Positions 46,350 through 55,082 of a DNA stretch of 64,000 nucleotides are shown here, piece by piece. Under the pieces are notes generated by a model, which had not been told where the DNA came from, did not search any database, and worked only from the letters and a program-made list of their open reading frames with translations. Position numbers and translations under genes: made by a program. Position 1 is the first letter of the stretch. Every line of letters starts with the position of its first letter. The stretch comes from OLB11 sp041392835 (GTDB lineage Bacteria; Bacteroidota; Bacteroidia; Chitinophagales; Chitinophagaceae): the NCBI GenBank assembly GCA_041392835.1, contig JAWKLF010000001.1, positions 1-64,000 on the forward strand, read 5' to 3'.

Positions 46350-47623
46350 AAACAAGTAGAATCACTCATAAACACACTATATAAACCTTGTTCTTCTTGT
46401 GGTGGATCAGCACTATATGCCATGCCTTTTTGCATATATTTATTTTCACTTACGTTTATAGGCATACCTGCAAATCCCCAAAAGTTGTACCCAGCTATAT
46501 TATATTGTTGGCCTATTTGATAAACATAACGAAAATATTCTTCTCTATTATACGTACTTGCTTGAGGCGAAAAAGAGTTTCCATCCCTGTGCATACCAAA
46601 TTCTTCTATAACTAATGGTTTTTTAATATGCTTTGTTAGAGTTGTATGAAGAGCAATATACTGTTTTGTTTTTTCAAGAGTGGTGTCTGATATAGCATGT
46701 TTGCTTTCACCATTATACCATTGCCAAGTTTTGGGCCAAAGATGTAGTGTGGCATAATCTATTGTAGCATAGGCATGTATATTTTTATATATAGTTTCAC
46801 TATAAAAACAGCTTATGATGCCTTCTGTTCCTATTGTAACCAAATGATTTTTATCTATAGACTTTATTAATGCCGATGTGTTTTGTATCCAATGTTGATA
46901 AGCTTCTATCGAAGAACTATCCATTGGTCTTGGTTCATTTGCCAATTCCCAGCTCATAATAGTAGGGTCTTCTGAATATTTTAGTTGATTAAAGGTGTTG
47001 GTTCTGTTTACAATATGCTTTATCCAAGCATTGGCATAATACATACATGAATCGCAAGTATAAAATTTAGAAATGTATTGACAATATGCCTCCCAATCCC
47101 ATGCTGCTGTTTTGGGAAAAGGTGGTTTTTGTTTTGTTTGCCATTCAATATATTGCCCAAAGCCGCCACTCCATTCCCAATTATTATTCAGTACAAAAAC
47201 AATCTTCATATCACGCTTAGCAGCTTCTACCAAAAGGTAATCAAAACCTTTTAACAGTTCTTCATGGTATACACCTTGTTGCGATTGTAGGCTTGGATAA
47301 ATTCTGTAAGGATAGGAATCATCCCCTTCGCTACAAATGAATACTCGTATATTTTTAATTTTTTTATTTTCTAAAAAATCCAATTCTTGTCTAAGTCGTT
47401 CTTTACCTTTATGCATTGAGTCTGAATACAAATATCCCCCATACCAGTAGTTGCAACCTTTAAATGTATATACAGTGTCGTGAAGTACAAAATGTCCATC
47501 TTGCACTTGAATAAAGTTTGAAGAAGAAGTTTTTGAATTGCAGGCTTCAAAATGATAAAATAATACAATAAAAAAAGCCATTTTGAAGAATAATGTATCA
47601 AAATGGCTTAGATAAGTTTTCAA
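46346..47623 (-). CDS. GH5 family glycosidase, probable beta-mannanase, lipoprotein
   Basis: The 425-residue protein matches GH5. The acid/base Glu is in WELANEPRP (Glu230) and the nucleophile is in VIEEFGMHR (Glu341). The overall layout resembles the mannan endo-1,4-beta-mannosidase branch. The N-terminus carries a lipoprotein-like leader ending EAC (Cys28). Two starts are possible. ATG 47623 lies 14 nt after the upstream stop, and ATG 47581 lies inside a terminator-like hairpin; both keep the lipobox. The substrate (mannan or an N-glycan core) is not fixed by sequence. Confidence 0.82.
   Translation of the reverse strand: MKTYLSHFDTLFFKMAFFIVLFYHFEACNSKTSSSNFIQVQDGHFVLHDTVYTFKGCNYWYGGYLYSDSMHKGKERLRQELDFLENKKIKNIRVFICSEGDDSYPYRIYPSLQSQQGVYHEELLKGFDYLLVEAAKRDMKIVFVLNNNWEWSGGFGQYIEWQTKQKPPFPKTAAWDWEAYCQYISKFYTCDSCMYYANAWIKHIVNRTNTFNQLKYSEDPTIMSWELANEPRPMDSSSIEAYQHWIQNTSALIKSIDKNHLVTIGTEGIISCFYSETIYKNIHAYATIDYATLHLWPKTWQWYNGESKHAISDTTLEKTKQYIALHTTLTKHIKKPLVIEEFGMHRDGNSFSPQASTYNREEYFRYVYQIGQQYNIAGYNFWGFAGMPINVSENKYMQKGMAYSADPPQEEQGLYSVFMSDSTCF
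47575..47609 (-). terminator. Terminator-like hairpin overlapping the GH5 start region
   Basis: On the minus strand a perfect 12-bp stem (AAGCCATTTTGA / TCAAAATGGCTT, loop 11 nt) is followed by a T-run. It lies after the GEVED gene stop and within the first 20 codons of the GH5 frame. It should terminate most transcripts from the upstream gene. Confidence 0.6.
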
Positions 47624-47636
47624 ATGAATAATCGAA

Positions 47637-50600
47637 TTACTGAACAGTAAGTTTCTTTATGAAATTTCCTTTTTCAGTTGTAAGTTTTACAATATAAGTG
47701 CCTTTTGCTAAATTGGCTAAAGGCAATTCTAAAACTTTATTTCCAAATACGGGTGCTACATTTTGTTTATATACCACAGCACCAGTCATACTTAGCACAT
47801 CAATTTGTACAGGCATTAATTCTTTAGTTTGGAAACTAACAAATACATTTCCTGACGTAGGATTTGGATAAACAGTAACATGATCAAGTGAAATTGCACT
47901 ATTGTTTATACCTGTAAATAGTTGTTTCAATTTAAATTGTACAATATAATCTTCTGTTTCTCCCGAAGTATAAAGTCCAATTCCGTTGTCAGAAGCAGGA
48001 TTAGGTCCTATATCATTATTAAGAATTACACGTAAGCCAGTTGGCACATTGATTGCTGGGGCTATTGGAGTAGTTACATAACCATTTAAATAAAAGTTAT
48101 TAATATCTGCAATGCCAGTGAATACTCGTTCTGCTGGTAAATCATATTGTTGATTATTATTATAGTCAATGAATATGGTTACTTTAGCATCTTTATGGTT
48201 TACAGTATTCATGACATGATAGATAGAAAATTTATACGTACTATCTGTAGATAATATCATAGGAGCACTATTTGTATAATTTGTATATTTTTTTATCGCT
48301 AAAGGGTTATTTAGATGAGGCCCTCCTGTTATATATGAATAGATATTATTACTTGTTGAAGCCTCTGCTATAATAAATGCACCTATATCACTCGTATCAT
48401 CAATGCCACCTACTGCTTGACTCATGCCATAGCATGCAAGTGGTGGCGACATAACTACCTTAACTGGATTAGAATAAGCATCGCTTGTTCCATTACAAGT
48501 AGTTCTAAATCTAAACCAAGTATTATTATTAACTACATAAGTTAAAGTGTCCAAAGTTGCACCTGGCACATCATTATAAACTATACCATCATTAGATACT
48601 TGCCAGTTAAACGTTAGATTTTGGAATATTAAATCATGAGTAGTATCTACTAAGAAAACAGAATATCCTGGACAGGTTATCGTGTCGTCTATGATAGCAA
48701 CTCCAGCATTCGGAGGTGTTTTGCAAGGTGAATACGCAATGTTTACAACATAGTCTTCTGTTTCTCCATTGTTATAATTTCCACAAGGATTAATGGTTGT
48801 GGCTGAACCACCTACTTCATAAACTACTCTCATACCTGTATAGCCGTATTGTGCATTGGCAGGAACCGTAAAATTACCTGTTAAGGTAGGAGCGGTAGTA
48901 TTTATTAATCCTGATAGAACCATTTCATTGACTGGTGAGAAGCTACCATCTCTATTAAAGTCAATATATACGGCAGAAAACCCACTGGCTAAGGTAGATG
49001 TTTGACTGAATGAAGAAGTTGATAAATCATAAATAGAATCACGATAAATTTCAACTATCGGTACTGTAAATCCGTATTGAGTATAAAGGCTTAAAGAAGT
49101 TGGATTGTTAGTTGTCGGCAATGGATTTCCATTGTTAATCAAAGTATTGCTTTGAGCATCTATCAAAGTAACGTTTCCTATATTTTGAAAAATAGTGGTA
49201 GGAGGGTTTGCTTGAGAAATACAATAGCAATAATAAAAACTTGCTAAATCAATAAATTGAACAGCTGTAGTATCTGACATATTGCTCTGTACACAAGTTA
49301 CTATACATCTAAAATAAGACGGTGTGCCAATTGTAGTATTAATTTTAGGATCTGTAGTTAATCCCAAGCTTGTCCATGGACCAGTAGCAGATGTTGCTAT
49401 TTCCCAGGTATAGGTTAGCCCACCAGATAGTGTATTCCCAGACAATGTAAGGTCAAATGGAATATTAGCACAAGGTAATAAATTATTGATAGCTCCAGCG
49501 GTAGGAGTGCCAGTACAATCTTCTAATACATTGATATTATCTAATCCAATATCCGTATTGTTTATTGAACTAAAGGTATTACCATGTCCTATAAATCGTA
49601 TTACAGTTGTTGGAGAATTTGAAGTAAATAGCATTGTTAATGTAGCCCAAAACTGACTAGAGTTAAAGTTTCCAAGCGGTGTAAAAGTAGCACCTGCATT
49701 TGTTGATACTAAAAGCTCAAGATAGTCGGCATTGCCATTAGTAGAATTGTCATTGATGTAATCAAAAACTAATGTTTTATTTGGTGTGCCATTGCTACAG
49801 TCTAAGAAGAGATCCATATAGCCAGTAGCCGTTGTATAGCCAGAATGAAAACGTGCAGAATACTGATTTTTAGATGCCTGCGGAAAATACATGCACTGAG
49901 CAGGATTTAACCATGCAGCTGTCAATCCATCTGAATTTCTTCTCCATGAATTAGATCCGGTTGATGGGTTAGATGTCCAATGGTTATCATTGGGTACGTC
50001 CATATTGCCACAATAGCTCGACCATGTTTCAAAATCTTGAAAATAAGGTAAGGCTGCATAGCTAGGGCCAGAAACAGTTATTGTAATTGGTGCTGTAGTA
50101 TCTGCCAAGTTGCTCGAATTGCATAATACATACATCCGATACATGATAGTAGCATTTAATGGCGGTGTTTGGTAGTTAGGTGAGGCACCTCCTACACCTC
50201 CAACCACGTTTGTCCATGTAGCTCCACCATTTATTGATTGTTGCCATTGATAAGACTGATTGCCTAAATATGAGGTGCCAGTCAAACTCAAATTGGCTGT
50301 GTTGCCTGCGCATACAGTAAAATTACCTTGTGTAATATTCCCAGCGGTAGGCATACCCGAGCAAGGGGTTGCTGCTATTACATTCATAACGTAATCTTCG
50401 CATTCACCAAAAGAGAATGAAGTAGTTGTTGTACAGTAGTCTGTTACTGCAGGTATGTTAGCAAATCGACATAACACCCTCATACGTGTAGGACCTGGAA
50501 TAGCTGTTATTGGTACAGTTATAGTGCCAGTAAAAGCAGCAGTACTTGCTGGTCCTGAAACATACACATCCTCACCTGGGTCATCAAAATCCAAATCCTG

Positions 50601-50900
50601 ATTCCAATCTATCCATATTCTAAAACCTTGACTCCATGATGAACCAGATTGCATAGATACATTGAATGATAAGCCTTGTATTTGCGAAACATTCATTGAA
50701 TTGAAAAATGTATAGTTATTTGGTGCAGGTCCAGTACATCCTGTACCATTGTTAGTAATATTCGTTATGCCACCTGTGGTGGAAAAATTATCAATAAAAT
50801 CATTACTTGTACATGCAACTGAATATACTGGAAAACAATATTGCGCAAATGAATTTAAAGGGAGTACAAAAAGTAATAATGGGAGTAATTTTTTAATCAT
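47637..50900 (-). CDS. Large secreted protein with GEVED domains and T9SS type A sorting domain
   Basis: The 1087-residue protein has a signal peptide (ending SFAQ), three GEVED-type beta domains (ending FGECEDYVMNV, NNGETEDYVVNI and TSGETEDYIVQF) and intervening Ig/PKD-like regions, including a MAM-like stretch (YFQDFETWSSYC). The C-terminal type A sorting domain has TVYPNPTSGNVFVSF and ANLAKGTYIVKL. It is predicted T9SS cargo, probably surface-bound. GEVED domains are structural and common in such adhesive proteins. Confidence 0.88.
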   Translation of the reverse strand: MIKKLLPLLLFVLPLNSFAQYCFPVYSVACTSNDFIDNFSTTGGITNITNNGTGCTGPAPNNYTFFNSMNVSQIQGLSFNVSMQSGSSWSQGFRIWIDWNQDLDFDDPGEDVYVSGPASTAAFTGTITVPITAIPGPTRMRVLCRFANIPAVTDYCTTTTSFSFGECEDYVMNVIAATPCSGMPTAGNITQGNFTVCAGNTANLSLTGTSYLGNQSYQWQQSINGGATWTNVVGGVGGASPNYQTPPLNATIMYRMYVLCNSSNLADTTAPITITVSGPSYAALPYFQDFETWSSYCGNMDVPNDNHWTSNPSTGSNSWRRNSDGLTAAWLNPAQCMYFPQASKNQYSARFHSGYTTATGYMDLFLDCSNGTPNKTLVFDYINDNSTNGNADYLELLVSTNAGATFTPLGNFNSSQFWATLTMLFTSNSPTTVIRFIGHGNTFSSINNTDIGLDNINVLEDCTGTPTAGAINNLLPCANIPFDLTLSGNTLSGGLTYTWEIATSATGPWTSLGLTTDPKINTTIGTPSYFRCIVTCVQSNMSDTTAVQFIDLASFYYCYCISQANPPTTIFQNIGNVTLIDAQSNTLINNGNPLPTTNNPTSLSLYTQYGFTVPIVEIYRDSIYDLSTSSFSQTSTLASGFSAVYIDFNRDGSFSPVNEMVLSGLINTTAPTLTGNFTVPANAQYGYTGMRVVYEVGGSATTINPCGNYNNGETEDYVVNIAYSPCKTPPNAGVAIIDDTITCPGYSVFLVDTTHDLIFQNLTFNWQVSNDGIVYNDVPGATLDTLTYVVNNNTWFRFRTTCNGTSDAYSNPVKVVMSPPLACYGMSQAVGGIDDTSDIGAFIIAEASTSNNIYSYITGGPHLNNPLAIKKYTNYTNSAPMILSTDSTYKFSIYHVMNTVNHKDAKVTIFIDYNNNQQYDLPAERVFTGIADINNFYLNGYVTTPIAPAINVPTGLRVILNNDIGPNPASDNGIGLYTSGETEDYIVQFKLKQLFTGINNSAISLDHVTVYPNPTSGNVFVSFQTKELMPVQIDVLSMTGAVVYKQNVAPVFGNKVLELPLANLAKGTYIVKLTTEKGNFIKKLTVQ

Positions 50901-50954
50901 TGAAAAAAATTTATATTATTAAAGGTAAATATACAATTTTATATATTAAAAACA

Positions 50955-50983
50955 AAAATAGCCATCTAATAGACGGCTATTTT
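50955..50983 (-). terminator. Terminator of the rpsF-rpsR-rplI operon
   Basis: A 13-bp stem with one G-U pair (AAAATAGCCGTCT / AGATGGCTATTTT, loop ATT) lies 26 nt after the rplI stop and is followed by a T-rich run on the minus strand. Confidence 0.75.
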
Positions 50984-51008
50984 GTATCAAAAGTTTGTAA
51001 GAATGGGG

Positions 51009-51455
51009 TTATTCGCCTACTACATCAATATCAATTTCAATAACATGATTGTTGCCAAAATCAATAGTAGCTTTTTGAATACCAATTTCTTTAATATCTT
51101 CTACTAAAGCAATGCGTTTACGGTCTATCTCGTAACCTTTTTGTTCTTTGATAGCACGTGCAATTTGTATAGTAGTGATGCTACCAAATATTTTACCAGA
51201 AGTGCCCGTTTTAGCAAGTACTTTGATAGGTTCTGCTTTAAGAATTTCGCTTACTTTGTTGATTTCATTAAGAAGTGTTTGCTCTTTTTTAGCCCAAACT
51301 TTTTGTTTTTCTTGAAGTACTTTCAAGTTGTTTGAAGAGGCTTCTATAGCATATTTTTGAGGTATTAGATAGTTGCGTGCATAACCAGGTTTTACATTAA
51401 CCACTTCATTGGCAGCACCTAAAGTATCTATATCTTTAATAAGTATTACTTGCAT
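51009..51455 (-). CDS. rplI: Large ribosomal subunit protein bL9
   Basis: The 148-residue protein has the L9 N-terminal pattern (VILIKDIDTLGAANEVVNVKPGYARNYLIP), the long connecting helix and the C-terminal 23S-binding domain. Length is normal. It is the third gene of the conserved rpsF-rpsR-rplI operon. Confidence 0.97.
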   Translation of the reverse strand: MQVILIKDIDTLGAANEVVNVKPGYARNYLIPQKYAIEASSNNLKVLQEKQKVWAKKEQTLLNEINKVSEILKAEPIKVLAKTGTSGKIFGSITTIQIARAIKEQKGYEIDRKRIALVEDIKEIGIQKATIDFGNNHVIEIDIDVVGE

Positions 51456-51470
51456 GTTGTATTTATTTTT

Positions 51471-51731
51471 TTATTTTAATAAATCAGTTACATAAGGTAA
51501 AAGAGCCATTTGACGTGCTTTTTTTATTGCAGTAGAAACCTTGCGTTGAAACTTAAGTGAGTTTCCAGTAATTCTACGTGGTAATAATTTACCTTGTTCA
51601 TTTAAAAATTTTTTCAAGAATTCTGGGTCTTTATAATCAATATATTTAATTCCCATTTTTTTGAAACGACAATATTTTTTTTGTCGTACTACTACTTTTG
51701 AAGTAGATAAATATTTAATATCGTTTGCCAT
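51471..51731 (-). CDS. rpsR: Small ribosomal subunit protein bS18
   Basis: The 86-residue protein shows the S18 core (KYIDYKDPEFLKKFLNEQGKLLPRR and KFQRKVSTAIKKARQMALLPY). S18 binds as a heterodimer with S6, encoded just upstream with a 3 nt gap. Confidence 0.97.
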   Translation of the reverse strand: MANDIKYLSTSKVVVRQKKYCRFKKMGIKYIDYKDPEFLKKFLNEQGKLLPRRITGNSLKFQRKVSTAIKKARQMALLPYVTDLLK

Positions 51732-51734
51732 GAT

Positions 51735-52106
51735 TTATGCTTCTTGGTTTTCGTTTACAGAATTGTTTTTAGGAGCTATTTTTTCTCCTGTTCTTTTTCT
51801 ATTATTATAGGCTATAGCATGTTTGTCAAGAACAGTTATCATTTGTCTCATGATACTTTCATTTCTATTCATTTGAATAATCAACTTGCTATTCAAATCA
51901 GTATTAGCTTTGTATTCTAATACATAATATAAGCCAGTTGTTTTTTTCTGAATAGGATAGGCAAAAGAGCGTAAGCCCCAAAAATCTTCGCCTACAATTT
52001 CGCCTTCAGCGTCAGTAATAATTTTTTTAAGTTGTTTGGCCGATGCCTTGTATTCTTCTTCAGAAAGTACAGGCGTAAAAATGACCATTAATTCGTAATG
52101 ATTCAT
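51735..52106 (-). CDS. rpsF: Small ribosomal subunit protein bS6
   Basis: The 123-residue protein begins MNHYELMVIFTPVLSEEE and has the S6 beta-alpha pattern with FAYPIQKKTTGLYYVLEY. The last 20 residues are polar and extended, as in other Bacteroidota. It is first in the operon and its leader carries a likely S6:S18-binding RNA. Confidence 0.97.
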   Translation of the reverse strand: MNHYELMVIFTPVLSEEEYKASAKQLKKIITDAEGEIVGEDFWGLRSFAYPIQKKTTGLYYVLEYKANTDLNSKLIIQMNRNESIMRQMITVLDKHAIAYNNRKRTGEKIAPKNNSVNENQEA

Positions 52107-52135
52107 ATAGTATATATTTATTTTTTATTGTTCAA

Positions 52136-52192
52136 ATTTGTTAGCAACTATAGTCGGATATTCAACCTTAGTAAGCCGAATAGCTAACAAAT
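52136..52192 (-). promoter_or_regulatory. S6:S18-type autoregulatory mRNA leader
   Basis: The minus-strand leader folds into a stem-loop. The outer perfect stem pairs 52183-52192 with 52136-52145 (core TTTGTTAGC / GCTAACAAA). An inner four-base pairing (TCGG with CCGA, 52176-52179 with 52154-52157) closes a loop. Leaders of rpsF operons in many phyla carry a stem with a conserved CCG that binds the S6:S18 complex and represses translation. Position, stem and CCG all fit; I could not score it against the covariance model. Confidence 0.55.
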
Positions 52193-52198
52193 GGGTTG

Positions 52199-52206
52199 CA
52201 AATGTA
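52199..52206 (-). promoter_or_regulatory. -7 promoter element (TACATTTG) for rpsF operon
   Basis: TACATTTG on the minus strand matches TAnnTTTG. The expected transcription start falls at about 52192-52195, exactly at the base of the leader hairpin. Confidence 0.55.
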
Positions 52207-52347
52207 TACCACTTTTTTGTTTTGACCAAAAGTTATTTGTTGCTCCAAATGCTCTTTTAACGAATTAGTAAAGAATTATCACTTTTTATGCTGAATTCAG
52301 AAAAAAAACGTAGAATTTTGGGTTACTTTTTTCAATAAAGCGGATAA

Positions 52348-52935
52348 ATGATAAACAAGATTCATACAGATTGGAATGATGATTTGTTAATTAGCTCTTT
52401 GGCACAGGGAGATCAACAGGCATTCAAACATATTTATAATACGTATTATAATCAAATTGAACGCATGGTCTTTAAAATGAATGGTAATACAGATGATGCT
52501 TTTGATGTTTTTCAAGATACAATTACAGTATTATATGAAAAAGTAAAAGGGAGTCATTTAGAATTAAATGTAAAGTTTTCGACGTATCTAATTGCAATTG
52601 CAAAAAAAATGTGGCTAAAAAAATTAGTCAAAAACAAAAAGCATACTTCCAACCTTGTCTTGGATGAAGAAAGCGATTTTATAGATGTCAATCAAGACTT
52701 ATCTGTTTTTTTTGAATATGAGCAACATGCACAAAATCTAAAACACTGTTTATCTATCATTGGAGAATCTTGTCAAAAATTATTGACGCTTTTCTATATG
52801 GAAAGTAAATCGTTGCAAGAAATTTCAGAAATTTTAAACTACTCCAACCCCGAAAACGCCAAAACGCAAAAATACAAATGCATAAATAGACTAAGGAAAT
52901 TGTTTTTTAAACAACAAGAAATCAATGGACGCTAA
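52348..52935 (+). CDS. ECF-type RNA polymerase sigma factor
   Basis: The 195-residue protein has sigma region 2 (QAFKHIYNTYYNQIERMVFKM, then DDAFDVFQDTITVLYEKV) and region 4 (SLQEISEILNYSNPENAKTQKYKC, a helix-turn-helix). It overlaps the next gene by 11 nt, and that gene has an anti-sigma-like N-terminus, so the two are very likely a sigma/anti-sigma pair. Confidence 0.88.
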   Translation: MINKIHTDWNDDLLISSLAQGDQQAFKHIYNTYYNQIERMVFKMNGNTDDAFDVFQDTITVLYEKVKGSHLELNVKFSTYLIAIAKKMWLKKLVKNKKHTSNLVLDEESDFIDVNQDLSVFFEYEQHAQNLKHCLSIIGESCQKLLTLFYMESKSLQEISEILNYSNPENAKTQKYKCINRLRKLFFKQQEINGR

Positions 52936-54001
52936 TCATACATACGAATTAATAGAAAAATACTGCCTCGATCTCATGGATGGAAAAGAAAAACTTTTCT
53001 TTGAAATGGAAATGAGTAAAAACCCTGCTCTTGCTGAAGCTGTTAAGGAATATCAGATTTTATTAAATACTATACACCATATTGAAGACAAAGAATTTGT
53101 AAGCAACACATTACAAACTATACATAAACACTCTCGTAGCCAAACCGATATTCTTTTAAATAATCTTAAATTGCATGTAAACAAATATTGGCGCACAGCT
53201 TCAGTAGCTGCTAGTGTGGCCTTGCTGGCAAGCGTACTTACATTGATGGTAGCACGCTCCGTTTACAAAAAAGACAATCATGCTATATATCAAACATTAA
53301 GAAAAGAAATTATTTCAATTAAGAATAACCAAAAAGCTATAAAATCGGATGTAGAACAAGTAAAAAAGAAAAGTTTAGTACCCGATTATCCTTCTAAATA
53401 TTCAGGAACTGGATTTGCCATTTCGCAAGATGGCTATGTGGTTACCAACTTACATGTGTTAAATGGGTTCTCTAAAATTTTTGTTTTCACAAGCGATAAT
53501 AAAGGCCACCAAAGTGAAGTTGTAGCTACTGATGAAATAAATGATTTAGCCATTTTAAAAATTACAGAAAGCGATTTTTCCTTTTCAAATAAATTACCTT
53601 ATGCAATAAAAAAAGTAAATCCAAATATCGCTCAGCGTATTTATTCCTTAGGATTTCCTAAAAATGATATTGTTTATAACGAAGGCTATATCAGTTCTGT
53701 AACTGGTTTTGAGGGCGATAGCAATCGTTATCAATTAGAATTGCCTTCGGGTCCTGGTGTAAGTGGAGCTCCTATCTTAGACGAATTCGGAAATATAATT
53801 GGTATCATATCTGGAAAACAATCAGAGTCCAATGGTATTACATTTGCTATCCCTTCTGCTTCATTACTCAATTTAATACATGCTTTGCCCAAAGAGTTTT
53901 CTTCAAAGCAATTTCAAAGTGCCAATATAAAAGGCTTGACTCGTACACAACAAATAAAACAAGTACAACCTTTTGTATGTGTAGTGAAGGTATATAATTA
54001 A
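52925..54001 (+). CDS. Membrane protein fusing an anti-sigma-like head to a trypsin-like serine protease
   Basis: The 358-residue protein has a cytoplasmic head of about 90 residues (DLMDGKEKLFFEMEMSKNPALAEAV resembles the start of FecR/RsiW-type anti-sigma factors). One membrane helix (about 91-112) and a short coiled linker follow. The periplasmic trypsin/HtrA-like domain has His177 (TNLHVLNG), Asp207 (INDLAIL) and Ser280 (GPGVSGAP). The usual GNSGGP reads GVSGAP, so activity may be altered. No PDZ domain is present. The overlap with the ECF sigma gene suggests a one-protein sensor that holds the sigma factor and reads envelope stress. Confidence 0.82.
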   Translation: MDANHTYELIEKYCLDLMDGKEKLFFEMEMSKNPALAEAVKEYQILLNTIHHIEDKEFVSNTLQTIHKHSRSQTDILLNNLKLHVNKYWRTASVAASVALLASVLTLMVARSVYKKDNHAIYQTLRKEIISIKNNQKAIKSDVEQVKKKSLVPDYPSKYSGTGFAISQDGYVVTNLHVLNGFSKIFVFTSDNKGHQSEVVATDEINDLAILKITESDFSFSNKLPYAIKKVNPNIAQRIYSLGFPKNDIVYNEGYISSVTGFEGDSNRYQLELPSGPGVSGAPILDEFGNIIGIISGKQSESNGITFAIPSASLLNLIHALPKEFSSKQFQSANIKGLTRTQQIKQVQPFVCVVKVYN

Positions 54002-54020
54002 TACTTTACCTTCGCATTGC

Positions 54021-55082
54021 ATGCCATTATTTACTTCTCAAAAACCATTTTTAATTGCAGGGCCTTGTAGTGCCGAATCGGAAGAACAAATGCTCGAGAT
54101 AGCCCATGCTTTTCAGCATATGCCAGTCCACATGATACGAGCTGGTATATGGAAGCCACGCTCTAGGCCTGGACATTTTGAAGGTATAGGCGAAAAAGGA
54201 TTAGCATGGCTAAAACAAGTAAAACAAATAGCACAAAAACCTATCTGTATTGAGGTTGCAAATAAAGAGCAAGTAGCATTGGCCCTAAAGTATGATATAG
54301 ATGCCGTATGGTTAGGCGCTCGTACTACAGTAAATCCGATTTTGGTGCAGGAAATTGCTGATGCGCTTCAAGGTACTTCCTTAGCTGTATTAGTAAAAAA
54401 TCCAGTAAACCCCGATATAGAACTTTGGAGCGGTGCTATAGAACGTTTACAACAAAAAAACATTCAGGATATAGCAGCAATACATAGAGGCTTTTCTACG
54501 TATGACACTCATTCCAAATATAGAAACAAACCTTTATGGGCTATACCCATAGAGCTAAAAAGACGCTATCCTAAGCTGCCTATATACTGCGATGTAAGCC
54601 ACATTACAGGTAAGCGAGATCTTATAGCTCCAATAGCACAACGAGCTATGGATTTAGATTTTGATGGATTAATGATAGAAACCCATCCTAACCCAGATGT
54701 AGCACTGAGCGATGCTTTGCAGCAAATAACACCTCATGCCTTAGCAACTATTATAGCTCAATTGGTACTTAAGAAAAAAAGTGTAGAGTCTGATATTGAA
54801 ATAGAAAATATTCGCCAAACCTTAGATTCTATGGACGCCGAAATAATAGAAATTATTGGAAAGCGTATGGAGCTTGTCAAAGAACTAGGTAAAATAAAAG
54901 CTCAAAACAATATTGCTATTTTTCAGCAAGAGCGATGGAGAGAAATTGTAGAAAGTAGAACAATGTGGGGAGAAAGTAATCAGCTTAATGCTGAATTTAT
55001 ATTACGTTTGTTTGAGCTTATACACGATAAATCTATTAAAACTCAAATAGAAGTACTTAATCAACAATCAAATCATTCATAA
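54021..55082 (+). CDS. Bifunctional 3-deoxy-7-phosphoheptulonate synthase / chorismate mutase (type II)
   Basis: The 353-residue protein joins a DAHP synthase (residues 1-255: FLIAGPCSAESEEQM, GIWKPRSRPG, CDVSHITGKRD, ETHPNPDVALSDALQQ) to a C-terminal chorismate mutase helical domain (about 268-345: IRQTLDSMDAEIIEIIGKRMELVKELGKIKA). It starts aromatic amino acid synthesis and performs the first step from chorismate to prephenate, probably with feedback through the mutase domain. Fusion in this order is common in Bacteroidota. Its stop overlaps the next gene by one base. Confidence 0.93.
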   Translation: MPLFTSQKPFLIAGPCSAESEEQMLEIAHAFQHMPVHMIRAGIWKPRSRPGHFEGIGEKGLAWLKQVKQIAQKPICIEVANKEQVALALKYDIDAVWLGARTTVNPILVQEIADALQGTSLAVLVKNPVNPDIELWSGAIERLQQKNIQDIAAIHRGFSTYDTHSKYRNKPLWAIPIELKRRYPKLPIYCDVSHITGKRDLIAPIAQRAMDLDFDGLMIETHPNPDVALSDALQQITPHALATIIAQLVLKKKSVESDIEIENIRQTLDSMDAEIIEIIGKRMELVKELGKIKAQNNIAIFQQERWREIVESRTMWGESNQLNAEFILRLFELIHDKSIKTQIEVLNQQSNHS

